From assembly GCA_014189435.1 (NCBI GenBank), contig CP050293.1, positions 5,337,001-5,401,000 of the forward strand: a stretch of DNA of 64,000 nucleotides. Reading direction: 5' to 3'. The translations under genes were made by a program, and so were the position numbers. Each line of letters starts with the position of its first letter. The stretch's first letter is position 1. The notes beneath the pieces are model-generated. The model worked only from the letters and a program-made list of their open reading frames with translations. It was not told the origin of the DNA and searched no databases. The stretch comes from Mesorhizobium loti. GTDB lineage: Bacteria; Pseudomonadota; Alphaproteobacteria; Rhizobiales; Rhizobiaceae. Below are positions 25,799-35,114 of this stretch, one piece after another.

Positions 25799-26806
25799 AT
25801 GCTCCTGCAACGATTCCTGATCCGTCTTCTGACGATGCTGATCACGCTGTTCGGCGTGGCCGTCGTCGTCTTTGTCGTGATCCGCGTCGCGCCCGGCGAT
25901 CCGATCGCCATGATGCTGCCGCCCGGTGCGACGGATGCCGACATCGCCCGGCTGCGCGCGCTCTACGGGCTCGACAAGACCATCGTCCAACAATTCTTCA
26001 TCTGGTTGTCCGGCGTGGCCAGGGGTGATTTCGGTACCTCGATCTCGCTGCGGCAAGAGGTGCTCGGCCTCGTCTTCAACCGGCTGCCGGCGACGCTGGA
26101 GCTTGCGATCGTCGCGCTTGTGATGGCAGTGGCGCTCGGCGGCACCACGGCGATCATCGGCGCGCGCGAGCGTGGCACGGCGGTCGAGGCGGGCATCGAC
26201 ATCGCCAGCGGCGCGGCACTCTCCATTCCCGACTTCCTGTGGGGCCTGGTGCTGATCCTTCTGTTCGGCGTGCTGGTGCCGATCTTCGACATTTCCGGCC
26301 GGGTGTCGCCGCAGCTCGACCTGCCCTTCGTCACCCAGTTCTATCTGTTCGAGAGCCTGCTTCGGCTGCGCCTCGACCTCACCTGGGATCTCCTGAAGCA
26401 CATGCTGATGCCGGCCGTGGCGCTGGCGCTGCCGCTGGCGGCGATCATCTCGCAGCTGCTGAAACAGTCGCTGAAGGAAATTCTCGACCTCGACTATGTC
26501 GTGCTGGCGCGGGTGAAGGGGTTTTCGGAAACGCAGGTCATCCTGCGCGAAGCATTGAAGAATGCCGCTTTGCCGACGCTGACGCTGGTCGGCGTGCAGT
26601 TCACCTTCCTCATCGGCGGCACGGTCATCGTCGAGCGGCTGTTTTCCTATGAAGGCCTCGGCAATATGGCGATCGATGCCGTCATCAACCGCGACCTGCC
26701 GCTGATCCAGGGCATCGTGCTGGTCTTCGCGCTGCTGTTCGTGCTGATCAACCTCAGCGTCGACATGATGTATGCGCTGCTCAATCCGAGGCTGCGCCAT
26801 GGATGA
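25799..26806 (+). CDS. ABC transporter permease, DppB type
   Basis: A 335-residue inner-membrane permease with six predicted helices. The N-terminal LLTMLITLFGVAVVVFVVIR and the DppB-type RVAPGDPIAMMLPPGA are typical. The cytoplasmic EAA loop is VVLARVKGFSETQVILREAL. Start is the ATG 42 bases behind the family B repeat. It overlaps the next permease gene by eight bases. Forms the channel with the following DppC-type subunit. Confidence 0.92.
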   Translation: MLLQRFLIRLLTMLITLFGVAVVVFVVIRVAPGDPIAMMLPPGATDADIARLRALYGLDKTIVQQFFIWLSGVARGDFGTSISLRQEVLGLVFNRLPATLELAIVALVMAVALGGTTAIIGARERGTAVEAGIDIASGAALSIPDFLWGLVLILLFGVLVPIFDISGRVSPQLDLPFVTQFYLFESLLRLRLDLTWDLLKHMLMPAVALALPLAAIISQLLKQSLKEILDLDYVVLARVKGFSETQVILREALKNAALPTLTLVGVQFTFLIGGTVIVERLFSYEGLGNMAIDAVINRDLPLIQGIVLVFALLFVLINLSVDMMYALLNPRLRHG

Positions 26807-27647
26807 GGGACGCGCGAGAAGGCGAGGCGTGTCGCCGCGCTTGTGGCTGGCCGGCGGCTGGCTGCTGCTGGCGCTTCTGGCGGCGATCTTCGCGCCACTG
26901 GTCGCGCCACAGGATCCGCTGGCGCAGGATCTGATGCTGGAACGGTTGCCGCCATTCTGGATGAATGGAGCCGAACCCGGCTATTGGCTCGGCACCGACA
27001 GCCTCGGCCGCGACCTGCTCTCCCGGCTGATCTTCGGCGGCCGCATCGCTTTCATCGTCGCGTTTGCCGCGGCCATCGCCGCCTGCCTGGTCGGCTCGAC
27101 GCTCGGGCTGATCGCAGGCTATTTCGGCGGCTGGGCCGACCGCATCATTTCGCGCATCGTCGATGTCTGGATGGCGTTTCCGCCAGTGCTGTTCGCCATC
27201 CTTCTGGTTGCCGTGCTCGGCACCGGCCTAAGCTCCGTGATCCTCGCCATCGCGATCATCGACTGGACGCGTTTCTGCCGGGTGATCCGCGCCGAGGCGA
27301 TGGGCCAGTCGCGCATGGACTATGTCGAGAATGCCCGCATCGCCGGCTATGGCCGCATCGGCATCATGCTGCGCGAAGTGTTGCCCAATGTGGTGCCGTC
27401 GATCGTGGCGCTGCTGTCGCTGGAAATGGGCATCGCCGTCATCGTCGAGGCAATCCTGTCCTTCGTCAATCTGTCGATCTCGACCGACGACCCGACCTGG
27501 GGCGGCATCATCGCCGAGGGCCGGCTGTCGATCCATCAGGCCTGGTGGGTGCTGGTGTTCCCATTGATCACGCTGATCCTGACAGTGCTGTCGTTCAGCC
27601 AGTTCGGCGAGGCGCTGAAGACGCGCTTCGATCCGGTGCTGCGATGA
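26799..27647 (+). CDS. ABC transporter permease, DppC type
   Basis: A 282-residue inner-membrane permease. Features are the first helix (LWLAGGWLLLALLAAIFAPL), the LGTDSLGRDLLSRLIFGGR periplasmic signature of DppC proteins, and the EAA loop ENARIAGYGRIGIMLREVLP. The ATG inside the end of the DppB-type gene (ATGGATGA) gives tight coupling. The gene ends in an ATGA overlap with the first ATPase gene. Confidence 0.92.
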   Translation: MDEGRARRRGVSPRLWLAGGWLLLALLAAIFAPLVAPQDPLAQDLMLERLPPFWMNGAEPGYWLGTDSLGRDLLSRLIFGGRIAFIVAFAAAIAACLVGSTLGLIAGYFGGWADRIISRIVDVWMAFPPVLFAILLVAVLGTGLSSVILAIAIIDWTRFCRVIRAEAMGQSRMDYVENARIAGYGRIGIMLREVLPNVVPSIVALLSLEMGIAVIVEAILSFVNLSISTDDPTWGGIIAEGRLSIHQAWWVLVFPLITLILTVLSFSQFGEALKTRFDPVLR

Positions 27648-28522
27648 GCGCCTGCCTCGAGATCAGAGATCTGAGCGCCGTGCTGCCCAGCGGCCAGCGC
27701 GTGCTGCGTTCGGTGTCGCTCTCCGTCCAGCCCGGCGAGGTCCGCGCGCTGGTCGGCGAAAGCGGTGCCGGCAAGACGATGATCGGCAAGGCGGTGCTCG
27801 GTGTGCTGCCGTCAAGCGTGCGAATTGTCGAAGGCGACATGCTGCTCGAGGGCGAAGACCTCGGCAGGCTGCAGCCGAAGGCACGGCGCACGCTGATCGG
27901 CGCGCGCACCGCGCTGATCCCGCAGGACCCGTTGACCGCGCTCAACCCGTCGCGGCGCATCGGCTCGCAGATGACCGACCGGCTGGTGCGCATCCTCGGC
28001 TGGAGTGGCGAGAAGGCCGATACGCGCATCCGGCAATTGCTGGACGAGGTGCAGATCCGCGACCCCGACCGCGTGCTGAAAAGCTACCCGCACGAATTGT
28101 CCGGCGGCATGCGCCAGCGCGTGCTGATCGCCGCCGCTTTCGCCGCCGAGCCACGGCTGATCGTCGCCGACGAGCCGACGACGGCGCTCGATGTCACCGT
28201 GCAGAAGCAGATCCTGCGGCTGATCGTGCAATTGCAGCGCGAGCACGGCACGGCGATCCTGTTCGTCACGCATGATCTCGGCGTCGTCGCCAAGATCAGC
28301 CAGAAGGTGTCGGTGCTCTATGCCGGCAAGGTGGTGGAGGAGGCCGAGACCGCAGCACTGTTTGCCGCGCCGCAGCACCCCTACACACGCGCGCTGATGG
28401 CGGCGACGCCACGCTACACCGATCCTTTCGCCTCGCTAAAACCAGTGGACGACCAAGTACTCGCCGGGCTTGCTTCAGAGATCGCTGCCGCAGACCAGGC
28501 TTGGAGGCGGCCGCATGGTTGA
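27644..28522 (+). CDS. ABC transporter ATP-binding protein, DppD type
   Basis: A 292-residue ATPase: Walker A GESGAGKTM, signature LSGGMRQRV, Walker B LIVADEPTTALD, switch His in THDLG. The C-terminal extension QHPYTRALMAATP is the oligopeptide-family signature. The ATG overlaps the previous stop. It pairs with the next ATPase to drive import through the two permeases. A longer open frame upstream runs over the permease gene in another frame and is not coding. Confidence 0.93.
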   Translation: MSACLEIRDLSAVLPSGQRVLRSVSLSVQPGEVRALVGESGAGKTMIGKAVLGVLPSSVRIVEGDMLLEGEDLGRLQPKARRTLIGARTALIPQDPLTALNPSRRIGSQMTDRLVRILGWSGEKADTRIRQLLDEVQIRDPDRVLKSYPHELSGGMRQRVLIAAAFAAEPRLIVADEPTTALDVTVQKQILRLIVQLQREHGTAILFVTHDLGVVAKISQKVSVLYAGKVVEEAETAALFAAPQHPYTRALMAATPRYTDPFASLKPVDDQVLAGLASEIAAADQAWRRPHG

Positions 28523-29351
28523 ACCGTTGTTCTCCGTGCGCGGGCTGAAGGTCGCGCTGCCCGATATGACGCGCAAGCCGCTGATCGGCCGCGCGCCATT
28601 GGCCGAGATCCTGAAAGGGCTGGATTTCGATCTCCCCAAGGGCTCGGTGACCGGCATCGTCGGCGAATCCGGATCGGGAAAATCAACGCTCGGCCGCGCT
28701 CTGGTGCGCCTCTTGGAGCCCAGCGCCGGCAGCATCACTTTCGACGGCCGCGACATTACCCGTCTGCCGGAAGCGGAGCTGCGGCCATTGCGCCGCAATC
28801 TTCAGATGATTTTTCAAGATCCGATGTCGTCGCTCAACCCGCGCCGCACCATTGCCAGCATCATCGCCGCACCGCTGAAGCAGAATGGCCTCGGCGACGA
28901 TCTGAAGGCGCGCGTCGCCGAGGCCTTGCAACGCGTCGGCCTGCCGCAGAGTTTTGCCAGCCGCTATCGCCATGAACTGTCGGGCGGACAGCGTCAGCGC
29001 GTCGGCATTGCGCGCGCTCTGGCGCTGTCGCCGAAATTCGTGCTGGCCGACGAGATCGTCTCTGGTCTCGACGTGTCGACGCAGGCGCAGATCCTGACCC
29101 TGCTGGAGAAGCTCGCGGCGGAGATGGGCCTGACCGTCGCTTTCATCAGCCACGATCTGTCGGTCATTCGGCGGCTGTGCCGGCAAGTCATCGTCATGCG
29201 CGAAGGCGTGATCGTCGAGGCCAGCGCCACCGACGCCTTGTTCGACAAGCCGCGGCAAGCCTACACGCGCGACCTGATCGCAGCCATTCCACTGCCTGAA
29301 ATCGACGCCGGCTGGCTGGACATCCCTGCCGCGGCCAAGCCGCCGACTTGA
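28515..29351 (+). CDS. ABC transporter ATP-binding protein, DppF type
   Basis: A 278-residue ATPase: Walker A GESGSGKST, the DppF-type MIFQDPMSSLNPR, signature LSGGQRQRVGIARAL, D-loop region ADEIVSGLDVS and switch SHDLS. The Walker B run VLADEIVSGLD has Ile-Val-Ser where Pro-Thr is usual, which is common in DppF proteins. The ATG lies eight bases inside the end of the previous gene. It completes a five-gene importer. Confidence 0.92.
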   Translation: MVEPLFSVRGLKVALPDMTRKPLIGRAPLAEILKGLDFDLPKGSVTGIVGESGSGKSTLGRALVRLLEPSAGSITFDGRDITRLPEAELRPLRRNLQMIFQDPMSSLNPRRTIASIIAAPLKQNGLGDDLKARVAEALQRVGLPQSFASRYRHELSGGQRQRVGIARALALSPKFVLADEIVSGLDVSTQAQILTLLEKLAAEMGLTVAFISHDLSVIRRLCRQVIVMREGVIVEASATDALFDKPRQAYTRDLIAAIPLPEIDAGWLDIPAAAKPPT

Positions 29352-29428
29352 ATGCATACGCACGCCGAAAAGCGGGGTTCGGACATGCGACCGCAAAGAC
29401 CCAGGTCCCGCCAATGGAGAGGACGGAC

Positions 29429-30028
29429 ATGAAGACGATACTTCGAAATGCAACGCTCGCCGCGGCAATTCTTGGCAGCGCCGGCATGGCCTCGGCGGAT
29501 TCGATCCCAGGCATGCGCGGCCACGACCACACGGGCATCACCGTGCCCGACATGAAGCAGGCGGTCGACTTCTTCACCGAGGTGGTCGGCTGCAAGAAGG
29601 CGATGTCGTTCGGCCCGTTCGCCGACGACAAGGGCACGTTCATGCAGGATCTGCTGGGTGTCGATCCGAAGGCGGTGATCGAAGAGGTCACCATGGTGCG
29701 CTGCGGCTATGGATCGAACATCGAGCTCTTCAAATACACAGCACCTGACCAGAAGGACCTGACGCCGAAGAACAGCGACATTGGCGGCTTCCACATTGCC
29801 CTCTATGTCGACGATGTCACTGCGGCCAAAGCCTATCTCGACGGCAAGGGCGTCAAGACACGCATGGGACCGCTGCCAGTCAAGGAAGGGCCTGCCGCCG
29901 GCCAGACCATTCTCTACTTCCAGGCGCCTTGGGGACTGCAACTGGAAGCGATCAGCTATCCCGATGGGATGGCCTATGAGAAGGGCGCCGAGACGGTGCT
30001 GTGGAGCCCGAAGAGCCCGGAAAAATGA
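29429..30028 (+). CDS. exported VOC (glyoxalase-fold) protein
   Basis: A 199-residue protein with a signal peptide (ILRNATLAAAILGSAGMASA) and a vicinal-oxygen-chelate fold. The four expected metal ligands can be seen in order: His in DHTGITV, Glu in NIELFKY, His in GGFHIALYV and Glu in LQLEAISY. An exported VOC enzyme is unusual. GGAGAGG lies eight bases before the ATG; a longer frame starting at 29348 would bury the signal peptide. It follows the importer genes and precedes the hairpin at 30035, so it probably ends that operon. Reaction unknown; a periplasmic dioxygenase or isomerase is possible. Confidence 0.8.
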   Translation: MKTILRNATLAAAILGSAGMASADSIPGMRGHDHTGITVPDMKQAVDFFTEVVGCKKAMSFGPFADDKGTFMQDLLGVDPKAVIEEVTMVRCGYGSNIELFKYTAPDQKDLTPKNSDIGGFHIALYVDDVTAAKAYLDGKGVKTRMGPLPVKEGPAAGQTILYFQAPWGLQLEAISYPDGMAYEKGAETVLWSPKSPEK

Positions 30029-30034
30029 TCCGGC

Positions 30035-30068
30035 AGCGCGCTTGCGCGATGACACGCAAGCGCGCTTT
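30035..30068 (+). terminator. terminator hairpin after VOC gene
   Basis: AGCGCGCTTGCG pairs perfectly with CGCAAGCGCGCT around an eight-base loop and is followed by TT. It lies seven bases after the VOC stop and probably ends the importer operon. Confidence 0.75.
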
Positions 30069-30097
30069 CGCCATATCAGGACAATCGTTTCGATATA

Positions 30098-30117
30098 AAA
30101 CTTTAAGCTTGAAATAT
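30098..30117. promoter_or_regulatory. putative MarR operator 2
   Basis: CTTTAAGCTTGAAAT: the AAGCTT core with outer TTT/AAA arms. It lies about 55 bases before the fused monooxygenase/reductase gene and matches the core of the sites at 22.3, 37.9 and 38.8 kb. Confidence 0.6.
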
Positions 30118-30169
30118 CTTGCCGCCGGCGCGATACTGAACTCCAGCAAGCGAAGAGGAGATCGCACAG

Positions 30170-32464
30170 ATGAAGGTTGCGGTTCTCGGCGGCGGACCAG
30201 CCGGCCTCTACTTTGCCATTTCGATGAAGCTGAGGGACGCCGCGCACGATGTGACGGTGTTCGAGCGCAACCACGCCGACGACACGTTCGGCTGGGGCGT
30301 CGTGCTGTCGGCCGAGACGCTCGACAATTTGTCGAAAAACGATCCGGTCAGCGCCGTCTGGATCAAGAAGCATTTTGCCTACTGGGACGACATCGCCGTC
30401 ATCCATGACGGCGTGCGCACGGTCTCGTCAGGACACGGCTTCTGCGGCATCGGCCGCAAGCGTCTGCTGGTCCTGCTGCAGCGCCGGGCGCGCGAACTCG
30501 GCGTCAAGCTGATGTTCGAGACCGATATCGCCGATCCCAAGCCCTATATGGAGACGCATGATCTGGTCGTCGCCGCCGACGGCCTGAACTCCAGGGCGCG
30601 CAACAGCTTCGTCGACATCTTCAAGCCCGACATCGACACCCGCAAATGCAAGTTCGTCTGGCTCGGCACCCAACAGAAATTCGACGACGCTTTCACCTTC
30701 ATCTTCGAGAAGACCGAGCATGGCTGGGTGTGGGCGCACGCCTACCAGTTCGACAGCGACACCGCGACGTTCATCGTCGAGTGCAGCGAACAAACCTGGA
30801 CTGCCTTCGGCTTCGGCGCGATGTCGCAGCAGGAATCGATCGCCGTCTGCGAGCGTATCTTCGAAAGACATCTCGGCGGCCACGCGCTGATGACCAATGC
30901 CAACCACATCCGAGGTTCGGCATGGATCAATTTTCCGCGCGTGCTATGCGAGCGCTGGTCCTACAAGAACCTCGCGCTGATGGGCGATGCGGCGGCGTCG
31001 GCGCATTTCTCGATCGGCTCCGGCACCAAACTCGCATTGGAAAGCGCCGTAGCGCTGGCCGAGTATGTCGAAACCGAGCCGGACCTCGAGGCTGCCTTCC
31101 GCAAATATGAGGACGCCCGCCGCACCGAGGTGCTGAAGTTGCAATCGGCGGCGCGCAATTCGCTCGAATGGTTCGAGGAGGTCGAGCGCTATCTCGGCCT
31201 CGATCCGGTGCAGTTCAACTATTCGCTTTTGACCCGCTCGCAGCGCATCAGCCACGAGAATCTGCGGCTGCGCGATGCCGAATGGCTGGGCGGCGCGGAG
31301 GAGTGGTTCCAGCGCCAGGCGGGCGCCGGCGGCAACAGCCTGCGCCGCGCGCCGATGTTCGCGCCGTTCAAGCTGCGCGACATGAAGCTGCAGAACCGCG
31401 TCGTCGTCTCGCCGATGGCGCAGTACAAGGCCGTCGACGGCTGTCCGACCGACTGGCATTTCACCCATTACGCGGAACGGGCCAAGGGCGGCGCCGGGCT
31501 CATCTATATCGAGATGACCTGCGTCAGCCCGGAAGGGCGGATCACGCCCGGTTGTCCGGGATTCTACGCGCCCGAGCATGAGGTGGCGTGGAAGCGGCTG
31601 GTCGATTTCGTCCACACCGAAACCGAAGCCAAGATCTGCGCCCAGATCGGCCATTCCGGCGCCAAGGGCTCAACCCGGCTCGGCTGGGAGGGCACGGACG
31701 TGCCGCTGACCTCGGGCAACTGGCCTGTGATAGCGGCCTCGGCCGTTGCCTGGTCACCGCAGAATCAGGTGCCGAAGGCGATGGACCGCGCCGACATGGA
31801 CCGCGTGCGCGACGAATTCGTGGCCTCGGCCGAGATGGCCGATCGCTGCGGCTTCGACATGCTCGAGATCCACGCCGCGCACGGCTATCTCTTGTCGTCC
31901 TTCATCACGCCGGTCACCAACCGGCGCACGGATGACTATGGCGGTTCGCTTGACAATCGCATGCGCTATCCTCTCGAAATCTTCCGCGCGGTGCGCGCCG
32001 CCTGGCCGGCGGAGAAGCCGATCTCGATGCGCATTTCGGCCAATGACTGGGTCGGCATCGAAGGCGTGACGCCTGCCGATGCGGTCGAGATCGCACGGCT
32101 GCTGCATGAGGCCGGCGTCGATATTTGCGACGTCTCGGCCGGCCAGACCTCGGCCCTGGCAAAGCCTGTCTATGGCCGCATGTTCCAAACGCCGTTTTCC
32201 GACCGCATCCGCAACGAGGTCGGCATGGCGACGATGGCGGTCGGCAACATCTACGAACCGGACCATGTCAATTCGATCCTGATGGCTGGCCGCGCCGACC
32301 TGGTGGCGCTGGCACGGCCGCATCTCGCCGATCCCTACTGGACGCTGCATGCCGCCGTCACGCTCGGCGACCGTGGTGTCAGATGGCCGGATCCCTATCT
32401 GCCCGGACGCGACCAGCTCTACCGGCTGGCCGAGCGCGACGCCGCAGCGGGGCTGAAAGTATGA
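30170..32464 (+). CDS. fused aryl-CoA monooxygenase / OYE-type reductase (2-aminobenzoyl-CoA or salicylyl-CoA type)
   Basis: A 764-residue bifunctional enzyme. Residues 1-390 form a flavoprotein monooxygenase (GGGPAG at 7-12, [20 protein letters not shown]). Residues about 395-764 are an old-yellow-enzyme reductase ([35 protein letters not shown]). The fusion is characteristic of 2-aminobenzoyl-CoA monooxygenase/reductase, which hydroxylates and dearomatises the CoA ester, and of proteins annotated salicylyl-CoA 5-hydroxylase. The neighbouring hydratase, dehydrogenase, SDR, RidA and MarR genes match the anthranilate cluster described in Azoarcus evansii. Good AGAGGAG ribosome site. Whether the substrate carries an amino or a hydroxyl group cannot be read directly. 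Confidence 0.9.
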   Translation: MKVAVLGGGPAGLYFAISMKLRDAAHDVTVFERNHADDTFGWGVVLSAETLDNLSKNDPVSAVWIKKHFAYWDDIAVIHDGVRTVSSGHGFCGIGRKRLLVLLQRRARELGVKLMFETDIADPKPYMETHDLVVAADGLNSRARNSFVDIFKPDIDTRKCKFVWLGTQQKFDDAFTFIFEKTEHGWVWAHAYQFDSDTATFIVECSEQTWTAFGFGAMSQQESIAVCERIFERHLGGHALMTNANHIRGSAWINFPRVLCERWSYKNLALMGDAAASAHFSIGSGTKLALESAVALAEYVETEPDLEAAFRKYEDARRTEVLKLQSAARNSLEWFEEVERYLGLDPVQFNYSLLTRSQRISHENLRLRDAEWLGGAEEWFQRQAGAGGNSLRRAPMFAPFKLRDMKLQNRVVVSPMAQYKAVDGCPTDWHFTHYAERAKGGAGLIYIEMTCVSPEGRITPGCPGFYAPEHEVAWKRLVDFVHTETEAKICAQIGHSGAKGSTRLGWEGTDVPLTSGNWPVIAASAVAWSPQNQVPKAMDRADMDRVRDEFVASAEMADRCGFDMLEIHAAHGYLLSSFITPVTNRRTDDYGGSLDNRMRYPLEIFRAVRAAWPAEKPISMRISANDWVGIEGVTPADAVEIARLLHEAGVDICDVSAGQTSALAKPVYGRMFQTPFSDRIRNEVGMATMAVGNIYEPDHVNSILMAGRADLVALARPHLADPYWTLHAAVTLGDRGVRWPDPYLPGRDQLYRLAERDAAAGLKV

Positions 32465-32490
32465 GCGCTTTTCGTTTGCCACATCAGCGC

Positions 32491-32735
32491 CGCCCCTCAT
32501 CCGCCAGCCGGCACCTTCTCGCCGTAATAGTACGCAGGGCAGCTTGGCGCATTCATTGTCTCGCGCTGCGCTGGTCGACCCCCACTCCGTCGCTGCTCCG
32601 CAGCGCCACCTCTCCCCGATCGACGGGGGAGAGGAAGGGCGCGAGCCCTTTGCCGCCGATGCTCGTCCCATGAGGCTCCCTTCCTTTCCCTCCGGAGGGG
32701 GAAGGTGGCGCTGCGAAGCAGCGACGGATTGGGGG
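32491..32735. repeat. composite palindromic repeat, family C
   Basis: The gap between the fused enzyme and the SDR gene (32465-32855) is mostly repeat. GTCGCTGCTCCGCAGCGCCAC at its centre pairs with GTGGCGCTGCGAAGCAGCGAC further right, with inner CTCTCCCC/GGGGGAGAG. To the left is half of a second element (CCCCTCATCCGCCAGCCGGC) like the ends of the one at 63.5 kb. No gene is seen here. The last 120 bases should hold the SDR promoter. Confidence 0.75.
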
Positions 32736-32855
32736 AACCACTTGGCAACCAGGCATCGGGCTAATCACTCATGCTAGTCACAGAAGACCTGTGCATGCCA
32801 TGGCGTCGATCTTGCGTGAGGGCGAGGGGCAGCGCCATGTTTCGAGGATACGCGC

Positions 32856-33614
32856 ATGATTGCGGGTAAACATGCGTTGGTCACCGGCGGCGGCTCCGGT
32901 GTCGGCCGGGCCATTGCGCTGGCCTTGGCTGGCGCCGGTATCGATGTGACCATCTGCGGCCGGCGCGACACCGAGCTTGCCAAAGTGGCTGGCGAAAGCA
33001 AAGGCATTTTCGGCATCGCCGCCGACGTCACCGATGAGGCGGCAATGGCGTCGCTCTACGAAAGGGCGCAAGCCGCGCGCGGACCCTTCGACATCGTCGT
33101 CGCCAATGCCGGCATGTCCGGCAGCGCGCCGGCGCACAAAACCGCGCTCAGCGACTGGCAGCGGACGCTCGACGTCAATTTGACCGGCGCCTTCCTGACG
33201 GTGAAGCCGGCGCTGGCCGGGATGGCCGCGCGCAAGGCGGGGCGGATCGTCTTCATCGCCTCCACGGCCGGGCTGAAAGGCTACGCCTATGTCGCACCTT
33301 ACGTCGCCGCCAAACATGGCGTCGTCGGCCTGATGCGGGCGCTGGCGGTCGAGACGGCGAAATCCGGCGTGACCGTCAACGCCGTGTGCCCGGGCTTTGT
33401 GGAAACCGAAATGCTGGAAGAAACCATCCAGCGCATCATCGAGAAGACCGGCCGCTCGGCCGAGCAGGCACGGTCGAGCCTTGCCTCGACCAATCCGCAA
33501 GGCCGCTTCATCCAACCGGATGAGATTGCCGCCGCCGTGCTGTGGCTCTGTGGCGACGCCGCCCAGTCGATCACCGGACAGGCGATTTCCATTTCAGGAG
33601 GCGAAACATGGTAG
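32856..33614 (+). CDS. short-chain dehydrogenase/reductase
   Basis: A 252-residue SDR: NAD(P) motif TGGGSGVG at residues 10-17, NAG in ANAGMSG, catalytic Ser in FIASTAG and YxxxK in YVAAK. The C-terminal [13 protein letters not shown] is typical. It fits a 3-hydroxyacyl-CoA dehydrogenase step in the breakdown of the dearomatised ring. It overlaps the MarR gene by seven bases and starts the second operon of the cluster (SDR-MarR-ECH-ACAD-RidA). Confidence 0.9.
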   Translation: MIAGKHALVTGGGSGVGRAIALALAGAGIDVTICGRRDTELAKVAGESKGIFGIAADVTDEAAMASLYERAQAARGPFDIVVANAGMSGSAPAHKTALSDWQRTLDVNLTGAFLTVKPALAGMAARKAGRIVFIASTAGLKGYAYVAPYVAAKHGVVGLMRALAVETAKSGVTVNAVCPGFVETEMLEETIQRIIEKTGRSAEQARSSLASTNPQGRFIQPDEIAAAVLWLCGDAAQSITGQAISISGGETW

Positions 33615-34078
33615 CCGGCCCCCTGCCCGCGCCGTCGGGACCCGGCAAGGACCGCTTGCGTCTGTGGATCAGGCTGCTGCGTGCCTCGCGCACGATCGAG
33701 GCCGAGCTGCGCGAGCGCCTGAAGAAGGACTTCAACACGACGCTGCCGCGCTTCGATGTGATGGCAGCCCTTTATCGGGTGCCGGAAGGCATGCTGATGA
33801 GCGACCTGTCGCGCTTCCTGCTGGTTTCCAACGGCAATGTCACGGGCATCATCGACCGGCTGGTTTCGGAAGGCCTTGTTGCGCGCGCGCGGCGCAATGG
33901 CGACCGCCGCACATCGATGGTGCGGCTGACAGAGGAAGGCACGCAGGCCTTCGCCACGATCGCCGCGGCGCATGAAGGCTGGATCGGTGAACTACTGGGC
34001 AAGGTCAGCGAGGACGACGCGCGCCGGCTGACCGGCATGCTGACCTCGTTCCGCAGCAACTGGGAGGGACGCGAATGA
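33608..34078 (+). CDS. MarR family transcriptional regulator (second)
   Basis: A 156-residue MarR protein. The winged helix is visible in [18 protein letters not shown], the recognition helix [21 protein letters not shown], and the wing [16 protein letters not shown]. The position inside the aryl-CoA operon, like that of the MarR gene in the Azoarcus anthranilate cluster, suggests that it senses an aryl-CoA or free aromatic acid. Its start overlaps the SDR stop and its stop overlaps the hydratase start (ATGA). It is the other candidate for the TTTnAAGCwTnAAA operators. Confidence 0.9.
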   Translation: MVAGPLPAPSGPGKDRLRLWIRLLRASRTIEAELRERLKKDFNTTLPRFDVMAALYRVPEGMLMSDLSRFLLVSNGNVTGIIDRLVSEGLVARARRNGDRRTSMVRLTEEGTQAFATIAAAHEGWIGELLGKVSEDDARRLTGMLTSFRSNWEGRE

Positions 34079-34887
34079 CCGCGATGGCCGGGCGCAAGCC
34101 GAAGCATTTCCTGTGGGAGGTCGAGGGCAGGATCGCCAAGGTCCGGCTCGACCGGCCGGAGCGCAAGAACCCGCTGACCTTCGACAGCTATGCCGAGCTG
34201 CGCGACACATTCCGCGACCTCGTCTATGCCGACGATGTCGACGCCGTGGTGTTCCTCTCCAATGGCGGCAATTTCTGCTCCGGCGGCGATGTCCACGACA
34301 TCATTGGCCCGCTGGTCAAGATGGACATGAAAGAGCTTCTCGCCTTCACCCGCATGACTGGCGATTTCGTGAAGGCGATGCTGAATTGCGGCAAGCCGAT
34401 CATTGCGGCGGTCGACGGTGTCGCGGTCGGCGCCGGCGCCATCATTGCGATGAGCTCCGACATCCGCATCGCCACGCCGGAAGCCAAGACCGCCTTCCTG
34501 TTCACCCGCGTCGGCCTCGCCGGTTGCGACATGGGCGCCTGTGCGATCCTGCCGCGCATCATCGGCCAGGGCCGCGCCGCCGAACTGCTCTACACCGGCC
34601 GCACCATGACGGCGGCGGAAGGCGAGCGCTGGGGTTTTTACAACCGGCTGGTCGATGCCGCCTCGCTGGAGGCCGACGCACTCGACATGGCGGCGCGCAT
34701 CGTCTCCGGCCCGACCTTCGCCCACGGCATCACCAAGACGCAGCTCAACCAGGAATGGTCGATGGGTCTCGACCAGGCGATCGAAGCGGAAGCGCAGGCG
34801 CAAGCGATCTGCATGCAGACCCGCGACTTCGAGCGCGCCTACAAGGCGTTCGTGGCCAAGGAAAAGCCGGTGTTCGAGGGGGATTGA
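34075..34887 (+). CDS. enoyl-CoA hydratase/isomerase family protein
   Basis: A 270-residue crotonase-fold enzyme. The oxyanion-hole segments are [10 protein letters not shown] and [19 protein letters not shown]. At the usual catalytic loop it has [15 protein letters not shown], without the paired Glu residues of classic hydratases, so it may be a hydrolase or a ring-opening variant, as expected for alicyclic CoA esters. Coupled by ATGA to the MarR gene. The following space holds a palindromic repeat that lies between it and the acyl-CoA dehydrogenase. Confidence 0.88.
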   Translation: MTAMAGRKPKHFLWEVEGRIAKVRLDRPERKNPLTFDSYAELRDTFRDLVYADDVDAVVFLSNGGNFCSGGDVHDIIGPLVKMDMKELLAFTRMTGDFVKAMLNCGKPIIAAVDGVAVGAGAIIAMSSDIRIATPEAKTAFLFTRVGLAGCDMGACAILPRIIGQGRAAELLYTGRTMTAAEGERWGFYNRLVDAASLEADALDMAARIVSGPTFAHGITKTQLNQEWSMGLDQAIEAEAQAQAICMQTRDFERAYKAFVAKEKPVFEGD

Positions 34888-34921
34888 GGATGAGCGTTTC
34901 AATGGAGACGTTGGCGGGACA

Positions 34922-35080
34922 GCGCCCCCCTCTGTCCTGCCGGACATCTCCCCCACGAGGGGGGAGATCGGCTATCCGCTTTGGTTTCGCCATTATCAAA
35001 CGTAGCAGAATTGGCGGGACGGCCGTGCCAGCCAATCTCCCCCTCGTGGGGGAGATGTCCGGCAGGACAGAGGGGGGCGC
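34922..35080. repeat. long palindromic repeat, family A, copy 2
   Basis: GCGCCCCCCTCTGTCCTGCC at the left pairs with GGCAGGACAGAGGGGGGCGC at the right, with the inner CTCCCCCACGAGGGGGGAG. It is the second copy of the element at 21.2 kb. It sits inside an operon, and an open frame from ATG 34890 runs through the whole element in the frame of the acyl-CoA dehydrogenase. Confidence 0.85.
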
Positions 35081-35114
35081 CGTAGAGCGCAAGGCCCGAG
35101 TACCGGAGGCACCA

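Noticed and set aside
25700..26800. Open frame of 366 residues on the minus strand, very rich in His, Gln, Asp and Arg
   Set aside because: It is antisense to a hydrophobic permease gene; such composition is the expected mirror of membrane helices.
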